NCBI GenBank assembly: GCA_947179485.1
Contig: OX359248.1
Location: 57,608,386-57,672,385, forward strand
Length of the DNA: 64,000 nucleotides
Source: Allacma fusca
Taxonomy: Eukaryota; Arthropoda; Collembola; Symphypleona; Sminthuridae
Reading direction: 5' to 3'
How positions within the stretch are numbered: position 1 is the first letter of the stretch; each line of letters starts with the position of its first letter. A model generated the notes under the pieces. That model worked only from the letters and a program-made list of their open reading frames with translations, had not been told where the DNA came from and ran no database searches. Positions 34,211 to 49,800 of the stretch are shown here, one piece after another. The position numbers and the translations under genes are program-made.

Positions 34211-37200
34211 CTAACCTCACCTGACGTTTAGGTCACTTGTCAAGGTGTTTGACGAACTCGTCCGAAACTCTTTAAACTTTGTGAATACACACGGGCAGTA
34301 TGCTAAAGCTCAATTCTCGAATTTAAGACGCATCGAAAAACTAAACATGGCGATGAAAATGAGGTCTGGTTGCTATGGTCACTGTTTAACGTGTTTGCTG
34401 AGCTCATCCGAATCTCTTTAAACTTTGATATTACACTCAGGCAGTCTTCCAAAGCTCAATTCTCAAATTTGAGATGAATCTAAAAACTTTAAACAGCGAT
34501 GAAAATGACGTGACGCTCAGGTCACTTTTTAAGGTGTTTGCTGAACTCGTCTGAATCTGCTTAAACTTTGGAAATAAACTCGGGCATTCTGCCAAAGCAC
34601 AATTCTCGAATTTGAGATGAATCGAAAAACTTTCGGAAAAGCGATGAAAATGAATTGACGCCCACGTCACTTTTTAAGGTGTTTGCCGAACTCGTCCGAA
34701 TCTCCTCAAGTTTTGGGATTACACTCGGGCAGTCTCCCAAAGCTCAATTCGCGAATTTTATATGAATCAAAAAACTAAACAGCGATGAAAATGAGGTCTC
34801 GTTGCTGTAGTCACTGTTTAACGTGTTTGCTAAGCTCGTCCGAATCTGTTTAAACTTTGGATGTACACTCGGGCTGGCTGCCTAAGCTCAATTCTCGAAT
34901 TTGATATGAATCCATGAGTCATGGCAGGCAATCCCAAATATTGTACTGCACCTGACAGTCCCTTTCACTTTTGTTACTCGGCCTTTTGCCATAACTGCAA
35001 AGGCCCTTTCTCTTTTCCATACACTTGAATTTTGTCTCTTGAGGAGGTTACTCTGCCCAATTCACTCCTGAATAAACTTTTACTACGGTTTTTATACTTT
35101 GTTGAAATCAATTCATTTTACAAATCATTTCTTGATAATTCATCACAAAAAGCAACAGCGCAATTTGCAAATCATATGAGAACAGCGCTGCATGGCCCAG
35201 GAACGTTCCAAGCTCATCGTGAAAATTCATTTTAGAGGTGCTGCGACGATTACAAGCTAGTTGGGGAAAATGCATATCGGGTAAATACAGCTCTGCGTGG
35301 CCCGGAAACGTTCCAAGCTCAACCTGAAACTTCGTTTGGTATGTGCTGGGACTGTTAACAGCAAGTTGGGTCAATTTTCTAATCAGGTAAATACATCTCT
35401 GTATGGCGCGGGAACGTTCTAACGTCGACGGCAAACGTCGTTTGGGAGGTTTTGGGACTATTAAAAGCAACTGCGCAATTTGGACATCATGTGAATACAC
35501 GTTGTATGGCCTGGAAACGTTCTATGCTCATCGTCAAACTTCGTTTGGAAGTTGTTTCGATGGTTTAAAGCAAGTGGGGGCAATTTTGGAATCAGGTGAA
35601 TCCAGCTCCTTATGGCCCGGGAACGTTCTAACCTCACCTGACGTTTAGGTCACTTGTCAAGGTGTTTGACGAACTCGTCCGAATCTCTTTAAACTTTGTG
35701 AATACACACGGGCAGTCTGCTAAAGCTCAATTCTCGAATTTAAGACGCATCGAAAAACTAAACATGGCGATGAAAATGAGGTCTGGTTGCTATGGTCACT
35801 GTTTAACGTGTTTGCTGAGCTCATCCGAATCTCTTTAAACTTTGATATTACACTCAGGCAGTCTTCCAAAGCTCAATTCTCAAATTTGAGATGAATCTAA
35901 AAACTTTAAACAGCGATGAACATGACGTGGCGTTTAGGACACTTTTTTAGGTGTTTGCCGAACTCTTCCGAATCTCCTTAAACTTTGGTAATACACTCGG
36001 GCAGTCTGCCAAAGCTCAATTCTCAAATTTTAGATGAATTGATAATTTTTGGAAAAAGCAATGAAAATGACGTGACGCTCAGGTCACTTTTTAAGGTGTT
36101 TACCGAACTCGACCGAATCTCCTCAAGTTTTGGAATTACACTCTTGCAGGCTGCCAAAGCTCAATTCTCGAATTTCAGATGAATTGAAAAACTGGAAAAA
36201 GCGATGAAAATGACGTGACGCTCAGGTCACTTTTTAAGGTGTTTGCTGAACTCGTCTGAATCTGCTTAAACTTTGGAAATAAACTCGGGCATTCTGCCAA
36301 AGCACAATTCTCGAATTTGAGATGAATCGAAAAACTTTCGGAAAAGCGATGAAAATGAATTGACGCCCACGTCACTTTTTAAGGTGTTTGCCGAACTCGT
36401 CCGAATCTCCTCAAGTTTTGGGATTACACTCGGGCAGTCTCCCAAAGCTCAATTCGCGAATTTTATATGAATCAAAAAACTAAACAGCGATGAAAATGAG
36501 GTCTCGTTGCTGTAGTCACTGTTTAACGTGTTTGCTAAGCTCGTCCGAATCTGTTTAAACTTTGGTTATACACTCGGGCTGGCTGCCTAAGCTCAATTCT
36601 CGAATTTGATATGAATCCATGAGTCATAGCAGGCAATCCCAAATATTGTACTGCACCTGACAGTCCCTTTCACTTTTGTTACTCGGCCTTTTGCCATAAA
36701 TGCAAAGGCCCTTTCTCTTTTCCATACACTTGAATTTTGTCTCTTGAGGAGGTTACTCTGCCCAATTCACTCCTGAATAAACTTTTACTACGGATTTTAT
36801 ACTTTGTTGAAATCAATTCATTTTACAAATTATTTCTTGATAATTCATCACAAAAAGCAACAGCGCAATTTGCAAATCATATGAGAACAGCGATGCATGG
36901 CCCGGAAACGTTCCAAGCTCATCGTGAAAATTCATTTTAGAGGTGCTGCGACGATTACAAGCTAGTTGGGGAAAATGCATATCGGGTAAATACAGCTCTG
37001 CGTGGCCCGGAAACGTTCCAAGCTCAACCTGAAACTTCGTTTGGTATGTGCTGGGACTGTTAACCGCAAGTTGGGTCAATTTTCTAATCAGGTAAATCCA
37101 GCTCCCTATGGCCCGGGAACGTTCTAACCTCACCTGACGTTTAGGTCACTTGTCAAGGTGTTTGACGAACTCGTCCGAAACTCTTTAAACTTTGTGAATA

Positions 37201-40200
37201 CACACGGGCAGTATGCTAAAGCTCAATTCTCGAATTTAAGACGCATCGAAAAACTAAACATGGCGATGAAAATGAGGTCTGGTTGCTATGGTCACTGTTT
37301 AACGTGTTTGCTGAGCTCATCCGAATCTCTTTAAACTTTGATATTACACTCAGGCAGTCTTCCAAAGCTCAATTCTCAAATTTGAGATGAATCTAAAAAC
37401 TTTAAACAGCGATGAACATGACGTGGCGTTTAGGACACTTTTTTAGGTGTTTGCCGAACTCTTCCGAATCTCCTTAAACTTTGGTAATACACTCGGGCAG
37501 TCTGCCAAAGCTCAATTCTCAAATTTTAGATGAATTGATAATTTTTGGAAAAAGCAATGAAAATGACGTGACGCTCAGGTCACTTTTTAAGGTGTTTACC
37601 GAACTCGACCGAATCTCCTCAAGTTTTGGAATTACACTCTTGCAGGCTGCCAAAGCTCAATTCTCGAATTTCAGATGAATTAAAAAACTTTGGAAAAAGC
37701 GATGAAAATGACGTGACGCTCAGGTCACTTTTTAAGGTGTTTGCTGAACTCGTCTGAATCTGCTTAAACTTTGGAAATAAACTCGGGCATTCTGCCAAAG
37801 CTCAATTCTCGAATTTGAGATGAATCGAAAAACTTTCGGAAAAGCGATGAAAATGAATTGACGCCCACGTCACTTTTTAAGGTGTTTGCCGAACTCTTCC
37901 GAATCTCCTTAAACTTTGGTAATACACTCGGGCAGTCTGCTAAAGCTCAATTCTCAAATTTTAGATGAATTGATAATTTTTGGAAAAAGCAATGAAAATG
38001 ACGTGACGCTCAGGTCACTTTTTAAGGTGTTTACCGAACTCGACCGAATCTCCTCAAGTTTTGGAATTACACTCTTGCAGGCTGCCAAAGCTCAATTCTC
38101 GAATTTCAGATGAATTGAAAAACTGGAAAAAGCGATGAAAATGACGTGACGCTCAGGTCACTTTTTAAGGTGTTTGCTGAACTCGTCTGAATCTGCTTAA
38201 ACTTTGGAAATAAACTCGGGCATTCTGCCAAAGCACAATTCTCGAATTTGAGATGAATCGAAAAACTTTCGGAAAAGCGATGAAAATGAATTGACGCCCA
38301 CGTCACTTTTTAAGGTGTTTGCCGAACTCGTCCGAATCTCCTCAAGTTTTGGGATTACACGGGCAGTCTCCCAAAGCTCAATTCTCGAATTTTATATGAA
38401 TCAAAAAACTAAACAGCGATGAAAATGAGGTCTCGTTGCTGTGGTCACTGTTTAACGTGTTTGCTAAGCTCGTCCGAATCTGTTTAAACTTTGGTTATAC
38501 ACTCGGACTGGCTGCCTAAGTTCAATTCTCGAATTTGATATGAATCCATGAGTCATAGCAGGCAATCCCAAATATTGTACTGCACCTGACAGTCCCTTTC
38601 ACTTTTGTTACTCGGCCTTTTGCCATAAATGCAAAGGCCCTTTCTCTTTTCCATACACTTGAATTTTGTCTCTTGAGGAGGTTACTCTGCCCAATTCACT
38701 CCTGAATAAACTTTTACTACGGTTTTTATACTTTGTTGAAATCAATTCATTTTACAAATTATTTCTTGATAATTCATCACAAAAAGCAACAGCGCAATTT
38801 GCAAATCATATGAGAACAGCGATGCATGGCCCGGAAACGTTCCAAGCTCATCGTGAAAATTCATTTTAGAGGTGCTGCGACGATTACAAGCTAGTTGGGG
38901 AAAATGCATATCGGGTAAATACAGCTCTGCGTGGCCCGGAAACGTTCCAAGCTCAACCTGAAACTTCGTTTGGTATGTGCTGGGACTGTTAACCGCAAGT
39001 TGGGTCAATTTTCTAATCAGGTAAATCCAGCTCCCTATGGCCCGGGAACGTTCTAACCTCACCTGACGTTTAGGTCACTTGTCAAGGTGTTTGACGAACT
39101 CGTCCGAAACTCTTTAAACTTTGTGAATACACACGGGCAGTCTGCTAAAGCTCAATTCTCGAATTTAAGACGCATCGAAAAACTAAACATGGCGATGAAA
39201 ATGAGGTCTGGTTGCTATGGTCACTGTTTAACGTGTTTGCTGAGCTCATCCGAATCTCTTTAAACTTTGATATTACACTCAGGCAGTCTTCCAAAGCTCA
39301 ATTCTCAAATTTGAGATGAATCTAAAAACTTTAAACAGCGATGAACATGACGTGGCGTTTAGGACACTTTTTTAGGTGTTTGCCGAACTCTTCCGAATCT
39401 CCTTAAACTTTGGTAATACACTCGGGCAGTCTGCCAAAGCTCAATTCTCAAATTTTAGATGAATTGATAATTTTTGGAAAAAGCAATGAAAATGACGTGA
39501 CGCTCAGGTCACTTTTTAAGGTGTTTACCGAACTCGACCGAATCTCCTCAAGTTTTGGAATTACACTCTTGCAGGCTGCCAAAGCTCAATTCTCGAATTT
39601 CAGATGAATTGAAAAACTTTGGAAAAAGCGATGAAAATGACGTGACGCTCAGGTCACTTTTTAAGGTGTTTGCTGAACTCGTCTGAATCTGCTTAAACTT
39701 TGGAAATAAACTCGGGCATTCTGCCAAAGCACAATTCTCGAATTTGAGATGAATCGAAAAACTTTCGGAAAAGCGATGAAAATGAATTGACGCCCACGTC
39801 ACTTTTTAAGGTGTTTGCCGAACTCTTCCGAATCTCCTTAAACTTTGGTAATACACTCGGGCAGTCTGCCAAAGCTCAATTCTCAAATTTTAGATGAATT
39901 GATAATTTTTGGAAAAAGCAATGAAAATGACGTGACGCTCAGGTCACTTTTTAAGGTGTTTACCGAACTCGACCGAATCTCCTCAAGTTTTGGAATTACA
40001 CTCTTGCAGGCTGCCAAAGCTCAATTCTCGAATTTCAGATGAATTGAAAAACTGGAAAAAGCGATGAAAATGACGTGACGCTCAGGTCACTTTTTAAGGT
40101 GTTTGCTGAACTCGTCTGAATCTGCTTAAACTTTGGGAAATAAACTCGGGCATTCTGCCAAAGCACAATTCTCGAATTTGAGATGAATCGAAAAACTTTC

Positions 40201-43182
40201 GGAAAAGCGATGAAAATGAATTGACGCCCACGTCACTTTTTAAGGTGTTTGCCGAACTCGTCCGAATCTCCTCAAGTTTTGGGATTACACTCGGGCAGTC
40301 TCCCAAAGCTCAATTCGCGAATTTTATATGAATCAAAAAACTAAACAGCGATGAAAATGAGGTCTCGTTGCTGTAGTCACTGTTAAACGTGTTTGCTAAG
40401 CTCGTCCGAATCTGTTTAAACTTTGGTTATACACTCGGGCTGGCTGCCTAAGCTCAATTCTCGAATTTGATATGAATCCATGAGTCATAGCAGGCAATCC
40501 CAAATATTGAACTGCACCTGACAGTCCCTTTCACTTTTGTTACTCGGCCTTTTGCCATAACTGCCATGGCCCTTTCTCTTTTCCATACACTTGAATTTTG
40601 TCTCTTGAGGAGGTTACTCTGCCCAATTCACTCCTGAATAAACTTTTACTACGGTTTTTATACTTTGTTGAAATCAATTCATTTTACAAATTATTTCTTG
40701 ATAATTCATCACAAAAAGCAACAGCGCAATTTGCAAATCATATGAGAACAGCGATGCATGGCCCGGAAACGTTCCAAGCTCATCGTGAAAATTCATTTTA
40801 GAGGTGCTGCGACGATTACAAGCTAGTTGGGGAAAATGCATATCGGGTAAATACAGCTCTGCGTGGCCCGGAAACGTTCCAAGCTCAACCTGAAACTTCG
40901 TTTGGTATGTGCTGGGACTGTTAACCGCAAGTTGGGTCAATTTTCTAATCAGGTAAATCCAGCTCCCTATGGCCCGGGAACGTTCTAACCTCACCTGACG
41001 TTTAGGTCACTTGTCAAGGTGTTTGACGAACTCGTCCGAAACTCTTTAAACTTTGTGAATACACACGGGCAGTCTGCTAAAGCTCAATTCTCGAATTTAA
41101 GACGCATCGAAAAACTAAACATGGCGATGAAAATGAGGTCTGGTTGCTATGGTCACTGTTTAACGTGTTTGCTGAGCTCATCCGAATCTCTTTAAACTTT
41201 GATATTACACTCAGGCAGTCTTCCAAAGCTCAATTCTCAAATTTGAGATGAATCTAAAAACTTTAAAGAGCGATGAACATGACGTGGCGTTTAGGACACT
41301 TTTTTAGGTGTTTGCCGAACTCTTCCGAATCTCCTTAAACTTTGGTAATACACTCGGGCAGTCTGCCAAAGCTCAATTCTCAAATTTTAGATGAATTGAT
41401 AATTTTTGGAAAAAGCAATGAAAATGACGTGACGCTCAGGTCACTTTTTAAGGTGTTTACCGAACTCGACCGAATCTCCTCAAGTTTTGGAATTACACTC
41501 TTGCAGGCTGCCAAAGCTCAATTCTCGAATTTCAGATGAATTGAAAAACTAAACAGCGATGAAAATGAGGTCTCGTTGCTGTGGTCACTGTTTAACGTGT
41601 TTGCTAAGCTCGTCCGAATCTGTTTAAACTTTGGTTATACACTCGGACTGGCTGCCTAAGCTCAATTCTCGAATTTGATATGAATCCATGAGTCATAGCA
41701 GGCAATCCCAAATATTGTACTGCACCTGACAGTCCCTTTCACTTTTGTTACTCGGCCTTTTGCCATAAATGCAAAGGCCCTTTCTCTTTTCCATACACTT
41801 GAATTTTGTCTCTTGAGGAGGTTACTCTGCCCAATTCACTCCTGAATAAACTTTTACTACGGTTTTTATACTTTGTTGAAATCAATTCATTTTACAAATT
41901 ATTTCTTGATAATTCATCACAAAAAGCAACAGCGCAATTTGCAAATCATATGAGAACAGCGATGCATGGCCCGGAAACGTTCCAAGCTCATCGTGAAAAT
42001 TCATTTTAGAGGTGCTGCGACGATTACAAGCTAGTTGGGGAAAATGCATATCGGGTAAATACAGCTCTGCGTGGCCCGGAAACGTTCCAAGCTCAACCTG
42101 AAACTTCGTTTGGTATGTGCTGGGACTGTTAACCGCAAGTTGGGTCAATTTTCTAATCAGGTAAATCCAGCTCCCTATGGCCCGGGAACGTTCTAACCTC
42201 ACCTGACGTTTAGGTCACTTGTCAAGGTGTTTGACGAACTCGTCCGAAACTCTTTAAACTTTGTGAATACACACGGGCAGTCTGCTAAAGCTCAATTCTC
42301 GAATTTAAGACGCATCGAAAAACTAAACATGGCGATGAAAATGAGGTCTGGTTGCTATGGTCACTGTTTAACGTGTTTGCTGAGCTCATCCGAATCTCTT
42401 TAAACTTTGATATTACACTCAGGCAGTCTTCCAAAGCTCAATTCTCAAATTTGAGATGAATCTAAAAACTTTAAACAGCGATGAACATGACGTGGCGTTT
42501 AGGACACTTTTTTAGGTGTTTGCCGAACTCTTCCGAATCTCCTTAAACTTTGGTAATACACTCGGGCAGTCTGCCAAAGCTCAATTCTCAAATTTTAGAT
42601 GAATTGATAATTTTTGGAAAAAGCAATGAAAATGACGTGACGCTCAGGTCACTTTTTAAGGTGTTTACCGAACTCGACCGAATCTCCTCAAGTTTTGGAA
42701 TTACACTCTTGCAGGCTGCCAAAGCTCAATTCTCGAATTTCAGATGAATTGAAAAACTGGAAAAAGCGATGAAAATGACGTGACGCTCAGGTCACTTTTT
42801 AAGGTGTTTGCTGAACTCGTCTGAATCTGCTTAAACTTTGGAAATAAACTCGGGCATTCTGCCAAAGCACAATTCTCGAATTTGAGATGAATCGAAAAAC
42901 TTTCGGAAAAGCGATGAAAATGAATTGACGCCCACGTCACTTTTTAAGGTGTTTGCCGAACTCGTCCGAATCTCCTCAAGTTTTGGGATTACACTCGGGC
43001 AGTCTCCCAAAGCTCAATTCGCGAATTTTATATGAATCAAAAAACTAAACAGCGATGAAAATGAGGTCTCGTTGCTGTAGTCACTGTTAAACGTGTTTGC
43101 TAAGCTCGTCCGAATCTGTTTAAACTTTGGTTATACACTCGGGCTGGCTGCCTAAGCTCAATTCTCGAATTTGATATGAATC

Positions 43183-43812
43183 CATGAGTCATAGCAGGCA
43201 ATCCCAAATATTGTACTGCACCTGACAGTCCCTTTCACTTTTGTTACTCGGCCTTTTGCCATAACTGCAAAGGCCCTTTCTCTTTTCCATACACTTGAAT
43301 TTTGTCTCTTGAGGAGGTTACTCTGCCCAATTCACTCCTGAATAAACTTTTACTACGGTTTTTATACTTTGTTGAAATCAATTCATTTTACAAATTATTT
43401 CTTGATAATTCATCACAAAAAGCAACAGCGCAATTTGCAAATCATATGAGAACAGCGATGCATGGCCCGGAAACGTTCCAAGCTCATCGTGAAAATTCAT
43501 TTTAGAGGTGCTGCGACGATTACAAGCTAGTTGGGGAAAATGCATATCGGGTAAATACAGCTCTGCGTGGCCCGGAAACGTTCCAAGCTCAACCTGAAAC
43601 TTCGTTTGGTATGTGCTGGGACTGTTAACCGCAAGTTGGGTCAATTTTCTAATCAGGTAAATCCAGCTCCCTATGGCCCGGGAACGTTCTAACCTCACCT
43701 GACGTTTAGGTCACTTGTCAAGGTGTTTGACGAACTCGTCCGAAACTCTTTAAACTTTGTGAATACACACGGGCAGTCTGCTAAAGCTCAATTCTCGAAT
43801 TTGATATGAATC
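43183..43812. repeat. Minimal 630-bp unit
   Basis: The shortest unit has the LTR fragment, three B cores and less than one A monomer (~112 bp) before the next LTR fragment. The junction 'aaagctcaattctcgaatt' to 'tgatatgaatccatgag' lies inside the A monomer, so the unit looks like an out-of-register crossover product between the first and last A monomers of a block. Confidence 0.85.
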
Positions 43813-46800
43813 CATGAGTCATAGCAGGCAATCCCAAATATTGTACTGCACCTGACAGTCCCTTTCACTTTTGTTACTCGGCCTTTTGCCATAACTGGCA
43901 TGGCCCTTTCTCTTTTCCATACACTTGAATTTTGTCTCTTGAGGAGGTTACTCTGCCCAATTCACTCCTGAATAAACTTTTACTACGGTTTTTATACTTT
44001 GTTGAAATCAATTCATTTTACAAATTATTTCTTGATAATTCATCACAAAAAGCAACAGCGCAATTTGCAAATCATATGAGAACAGCGATGCATGGCCCGG
44101 AAACGTTCCAAGCTCATCGTGAAAATTCATTTTAGAGGTGCTGCGACGATTACAAGCTAGTTGGGGAAAATGCATATCGGGTAAATACAGCTCTGCGTGG
44201 CCCGGAAACGTTCCAAGCTCAACCTGAAACTTCGTTTGGTATGTGCTGGGACTGTTAACCGCAAGTTGGGTCAATTTTCTAATCAGGTAAATCCAGCTCC
44301 CTATGGCCCGGGAACGTTCTAACCTCACCTGACGTTTAGGTCACTTGTCAAGGTGTTTGACGAACTCGTCCGAAACTCTTTAAACTTTGTGAATACACAC
44401 GGGCAGTCTGCTAAAGCTCAATTCTCGAATTTAAGACGCATCGAAAAACTAAACATGGCGATGAAAATGAGGTCTGGTTGCTATGGTCACTGTTTAACGT
44501 GTTTGCTGAGCTCATCCGAATCTCTTTAAACTTTGATATTACACTCAGGCAGTCTTCCAAAGCTCAATTCTCAAATTTGAGATGAATCTAAAAACTTTAA
44601 ACAGCGATGAACATGACGTGGCGTTTAGGACACTTTTTTAGGTGTTTGCCGAACTCTTCCGAATCTCCTTAAACTTTGGTAATACACTCGGGCAGTCTGC
44701 CAAAGCTCAATTCTCAAATTTTAGATGAATTGATAATTTTTGGAAAAAGCAATGAAAATGACGTGACGCTCAGGTCACTTTTTAAGGTGTTTACCGAACT
44801 CGACCGAATCTCCTCAAGTTTTGGAATTACACTCTTGCAGGCTGCCAAAGCTCAATTCTCGAATTTCAGATGAATTGAAAAACTAAACAGCGATGAAAAT
44901 GAGGTCTCGTTGCTGTGGTCACTGTTTAACGTGTTTGCTAAGCTCGTCCGAATCTGTTTAAACTTTGGTTATACACTCGGACTGGCTGCCTAAGCTCAAT
45001 TCTCGAATTTGATATGAATCCATGAGTCATAGCAGGCAATCCCAAATATTGTACTGCACCTGACAGTCCCTTTCACTTTTGTTACTCGGCCTTTTGCCAT
45101 AACTGCAAAGGCCCTTTCTCTTTTCCATACACATGAATTTTGTCTCTTGAGGAGGTTACTCTGCCCAATTCACTCCTGAATAAACTTTTACTACGGTTTT
45201 TATACTTTGTTGAAATCAATTCATTTTACAAATTATTTCTTGATAATTCATCACAAAAAGCAACAGCGCAATTTGCAAATCATATGAGAACAGCGATGCA
45301 TGGCCCGGAAACGTTCCAAGCTCATCGTGAAAATTCATTTTAGAGGTGCTGCGACGATTACAAGCTAGTTGGGGAAAATGCATATCGGGTAAATACAGCT
45401 CTGCGTGGCCCGGAAACGTTCCAAGCTCAACCTGAAACTTCGTTTGGTATGTGCTGGGACTGTTAACCGCAAGTTGGGTCAATTTTCTAATCAGGTAAAT
45501 CCAGCTCCCTATGGCCCGGGAACGTTCTAACCTCACCTGACGTTTAGGTCACTTGTCAAGGTGTTTGACGAACTCGTCCGAAACTCTTTAAACTTTGTGA
45601 ATACACACGGGCAGTCTGCTAAAGCTCAATTCTCGAATTTAAGACGCATCGAAAAACTAAACATGGCGATGAAAATGAGGTCTGGTTGCTATGGTCACTG
45701 TTTAACGTGTTTGCTGAGCTCATCCGAATCTCTTTAAACTTTGATATTACACTCAGGCAGTCTTCCAAAGCTCAATTCTCAAATTTGAGATGAATCTAAA
45801 AACTTTAAACAGCGATGAACATGACGTGGCGTTTAGGACACTTTTTTAGGTGTTTGCCGAACTCTTCCGAATCTCCTTAAACTTTGGTAATACACTCGGG
45901 CAGTCTGCCAAAGCTCAATTCTCAAATTTTAGATGAATTGATAATTTTTGGAAAAAGCAATGAAAATGACGTGACGCTCAGGTCACTTTTTAAGGTGTTT
46001 ACCGAACTCGACCGAATCTCCTCAAGTTTTGGAATTACACTCTTGCAGGCTGCCAAAGCTCAATTCTCGAATTTCAGATGAATTGAAAAACTTTGGAAAA
46101 AGCGATGAAAATGACGTGACGCTCAGGTCACTTTTTAAGGTGTTTGCTGAACTCGTCTGAATCTGCTTAAACTTTGGAAATAAACTCGGGCATTCTGCCA
46201 AAGCACAATTCTCGAATTTGAGATGAATCGAAAAACTTTCGGAAAAGCGATGAAAATGAATTGACGCCCACGTCACTTTTTAAGGTGTTTGCCGAACTCT
46301 TCCGAATCTCCTTAAACTTTGGTAATACACTCGGGCAGTCTGCCAAAGCTCAATTCTCAAATTTTAGATGAATTGATAATTTTTGGAAAAAGCAATGAAA
46401 ATGACGTGACGCTCAGGTCACTTTTTAAGGTGTTTACCGAACTCGACCGAATCTCCTCAAGTTTTGGAATTACACTCTTGCAGGCTGCCAAAGCTCAATT
46501 CTCGAATTTCAGATGAATTGAAAAACTGGAAAAAGCGATGAAAATGACGTGACGCTCAGGTCACTTTTTAAGGTGTTTGCTGAACTCGTCTGAATCTGCT
46601 TAAACTTTGGAAATAAACTCGGGCATTCTGCCAAAGCACAATTCTCGAATTTGAGATGAATCGAAAAACTTTCGGAAAAGCGATGAAAATGAATTGACGC
46701 CCACGTCACTTTTTAAGGTGTTTGCCGAACTCGTCCGAATCTCCTCAAGTTTTGGGATTACACTCGGGCAGTCTCCCAAAGCTCAATTCTCGAATTTTAT

Positions 46801-49800
46801 ATGAATCAAAAAACTAAACAGCGATGAAAATGAGGTCTCGTTGCTGTGGTCACTGTTTAACGTGTTTGCTAAGCTCGTCCGAATCTGTTTAAACTTTGGT
46901 TATACACTCGGACTGGCTGCCTAAGCTCAATTCTCGAATTTGATATGAATCCATGAGTCATAGCAGGCAATCCCAAATATTGTACTGCACCTGACAGTCC
47001 CTTTCACTTTTGTTACTCGGCCTTTTGCCATAACTGCAAAGGCCCTTTCTCTTTTCCATACACTTGAATTTTGTCTCTTGAGGAGGTTACTCTGCCCAAT
47101 TCACTCCTGAATAAACTTTTACTACGGTTTTTATACTTTGTTGAAATCAATTCATTTTACAAATTATTTCTTGATAATTCATCACAAAAAGCAACAGCGC
47201 AATTTGCAAATCATATGAGAACAGCGATGCATGGCCCGGAAACGTTCCAAGCTCATCGTGAAAATTCATTTTAGAGGTGCTGCGACGATTACAAGCTAGT
47301 TGGGGAAAATGCATATCGGGTAAATACAGCTCTGCGTGGCCCGGAAACGTTCCAAGCTCAACCTGAAACTTCGTTTGGTATGTGCTGGGACTGTTAACCG
47401 CAAGTTGGGTCAATTTTCTAATCAGGTAAATCCAGCTCCCTATGGCCCGGGAACGTTCTAACCTCACCTGACGTTTAGGTCACTTGTCAAGGTGTTTGAC
47501 GAACTCGTCCGAAACTCTTTAAACTTTGTGAATACACACGGGCAGTCTGCTAAAGCTCAATTCTCGAATTTAAGACGCATCGAAAAACTAAACATGGCGA
47601 TGAAAATGAGGTCTGGTTGCTATGGTCACTGTTTAACGTGTTTGCTGAGCTCATCCGAATCTCTTTAAACTTTGATATTACACTCAGGCAGTCTTCCAAA
47701 GCTCAATTCTCAAATTTGAGATGAATCTAAAAACTTTAAACAGCGATGAACATGACGTGGCGTTTAGGACACTTTTTTAGGTGTTTGCCGAACTCTTCCG
47801 AATCTCCTTAAACTTTGGTAATACACTCGGGCAGTCTGCCAAAGCTCAATTCTCAAATTTTAGATGAATTGATAATTTTTGGAAAAAGCAATGAAAATGA
47901 CGTGACGCTCAGGTCACTTTTTAAGGTGTTTACCGAACTCGACCGAATCTCCTCAAGTTTTGGAATTACACTCTTGCAGGCTGCCAAAGCTCAATTCTCG
48001 AATTTCAGATGAATTGAAAAACTTTGGAAAAAGCGATGAAAATGACGTGACGCTCAGGTCACTTTTTAAGGTGTTTGCTGAACTCGTCTGAATCTGCTTA
48101 AACTTTGGAAATAAACTCGGGCATTCTGCCAAAGCACAATTCTCGAATTTGAGATGAATCGAAAAACTTTCGGAAAAGCGATGAAAATGAATTGACGCCC
48201 ACGTCACTTTTTAAGGTGTTTGCCGAACTCGTCCGAATCTCCTCAAGTTTTGGGATTACACTCGGGCAGTCTCCCAAAGCTCAATTCTCGAATTTTATAT
48301 GAATCAAGAAACTAAACAGCGATGAAAATGAGGTCTCGTTGCTGTGGTCACTGTTTAACGTGTTTGCTAAGCTCGTCCGAATCTGTTTAAACTTTGGTTA
48401 TACACTCGGACTGGCTGCCTAAGCTCAATTCTCGAATTTGATATGAATCCATGAGTCATAGCAGGCAATCCCAAATATTGTACTGCACCTGACAGTCCCT
48501 TTCACTTTTGTTACTCGGCCTTTTGCCATAAATGCAAAGGCCCTTTCTCTTTTCCATACACTTGAATTTTGTCTCTTGAGGAGGTTACTCTGCCCAATTC
48601 ACTCCTGAATAAACTTTTACTACGGTTTTTATACTTTGTTGAAATCAATTCATTTTACAAATTATTTCTTGATAATTCATCACAAAAAGCAACAGCGCAA
48701 TTTGCAAATCATATGAGAACAGCGATGCATGGCCCGGAAACGTTCCAAGCTCATCGTGAAAATTCATTTTAGAGGTGCTGCGACGATTACAAGCTAGTTG
48801 GGGAAAATGCATATCGGGTAAATACAGCTCTGCGTGGCCCGGAAACGTTCCAAGCTCAACCTGAAACTTCGTTTGGTATGTGCTGGGACTGTTAACCGCA
48901 AGTTGGGTCAATTTTCTAATCAGGTAAATCCAGCTCCCTATGGCCCGGGAACGTTCTAACCTCACCTGACGTTTAGGTCACTTGTCAAGGTGTTTGACGA
49001 ACTCGTCCGAAACTCTTTAAACTTTGTGAATACACACGGGCAGTCTGCTAAAGCTCAATTCTCGAATTTAAGACGCATCGAAAAACTAAACATGGCGATG
49101 AAAATGAGGTCTGGTTGCTATGGTCACTGTTTAACGTGTTTGCTGAGCTCATCCGAATCTCTTTAAACTTTGATATTACACTCAGGCAGTCTTCCAAAGC
49201 TCAATTCTCAAATTTGAGATGAATCTAAAAACTTTAAACAGCGATGAACATGACGTGGCGTTTAAGACACTTTTTTAGGTGTTTGCCGAACTCTTCCGAA
49301 TCTCCTTAAACTTTGGTAATACACTCGGGCAGTCTGCCAAAGCTCAATTCTCAAATTTTAGATGAATTGATAATTTTTGGAAAAAGCAATGAAAATGACG
49401 TGACGCTCAGGTCACTTTTTAAGGTGTTTACCGAACTCGACCGAATCTCCTCAAGTTTTGGAATTACACTCGGGCAGGCTGCCAAAGCTCAATTCTCGAA
49501 TTTCAGATGAATTGAAAAACTGGAAAAAGCGATGAAAATGACGTGACGCTCAGGTCACTTTTTAAGGTGTTTGCTGAACTCGTCTGAATCTGCTTAAACT
49601 TTGGAAATAAACTCGGGCATTCTGCCAAAGCACAATTCTCGAATTTGAGATGAATCGAAAAACTTTCGGAAAAGCGATGAAAATGAATTGACGCCCACGT
49701 CACTTTTTAACGTGTTTGCCGAACTCGTCCGAATCTCCTCAAGTTTTGGGATTACACTCGGGCAGTCTCCCAAAGCTCAATTCTCGAATTTTATATGAAT

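Larger units (their letters stand above)
21126..36617. repeat. Left part of array: mostly long-B units
   Basis: Units here mostly carry five AACGTTC-type cores (in the first unit at 21414, 21519, 21625, 21728 and 21834). They vary in A-block length and carry many private differences. Unit lengths are 2716, 1706, 2283, 1706, 1640, 1704, 2032 and 1705 bp. One unit, near 29537-31176, is of the short-B type instead. Confidence 0.88.
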
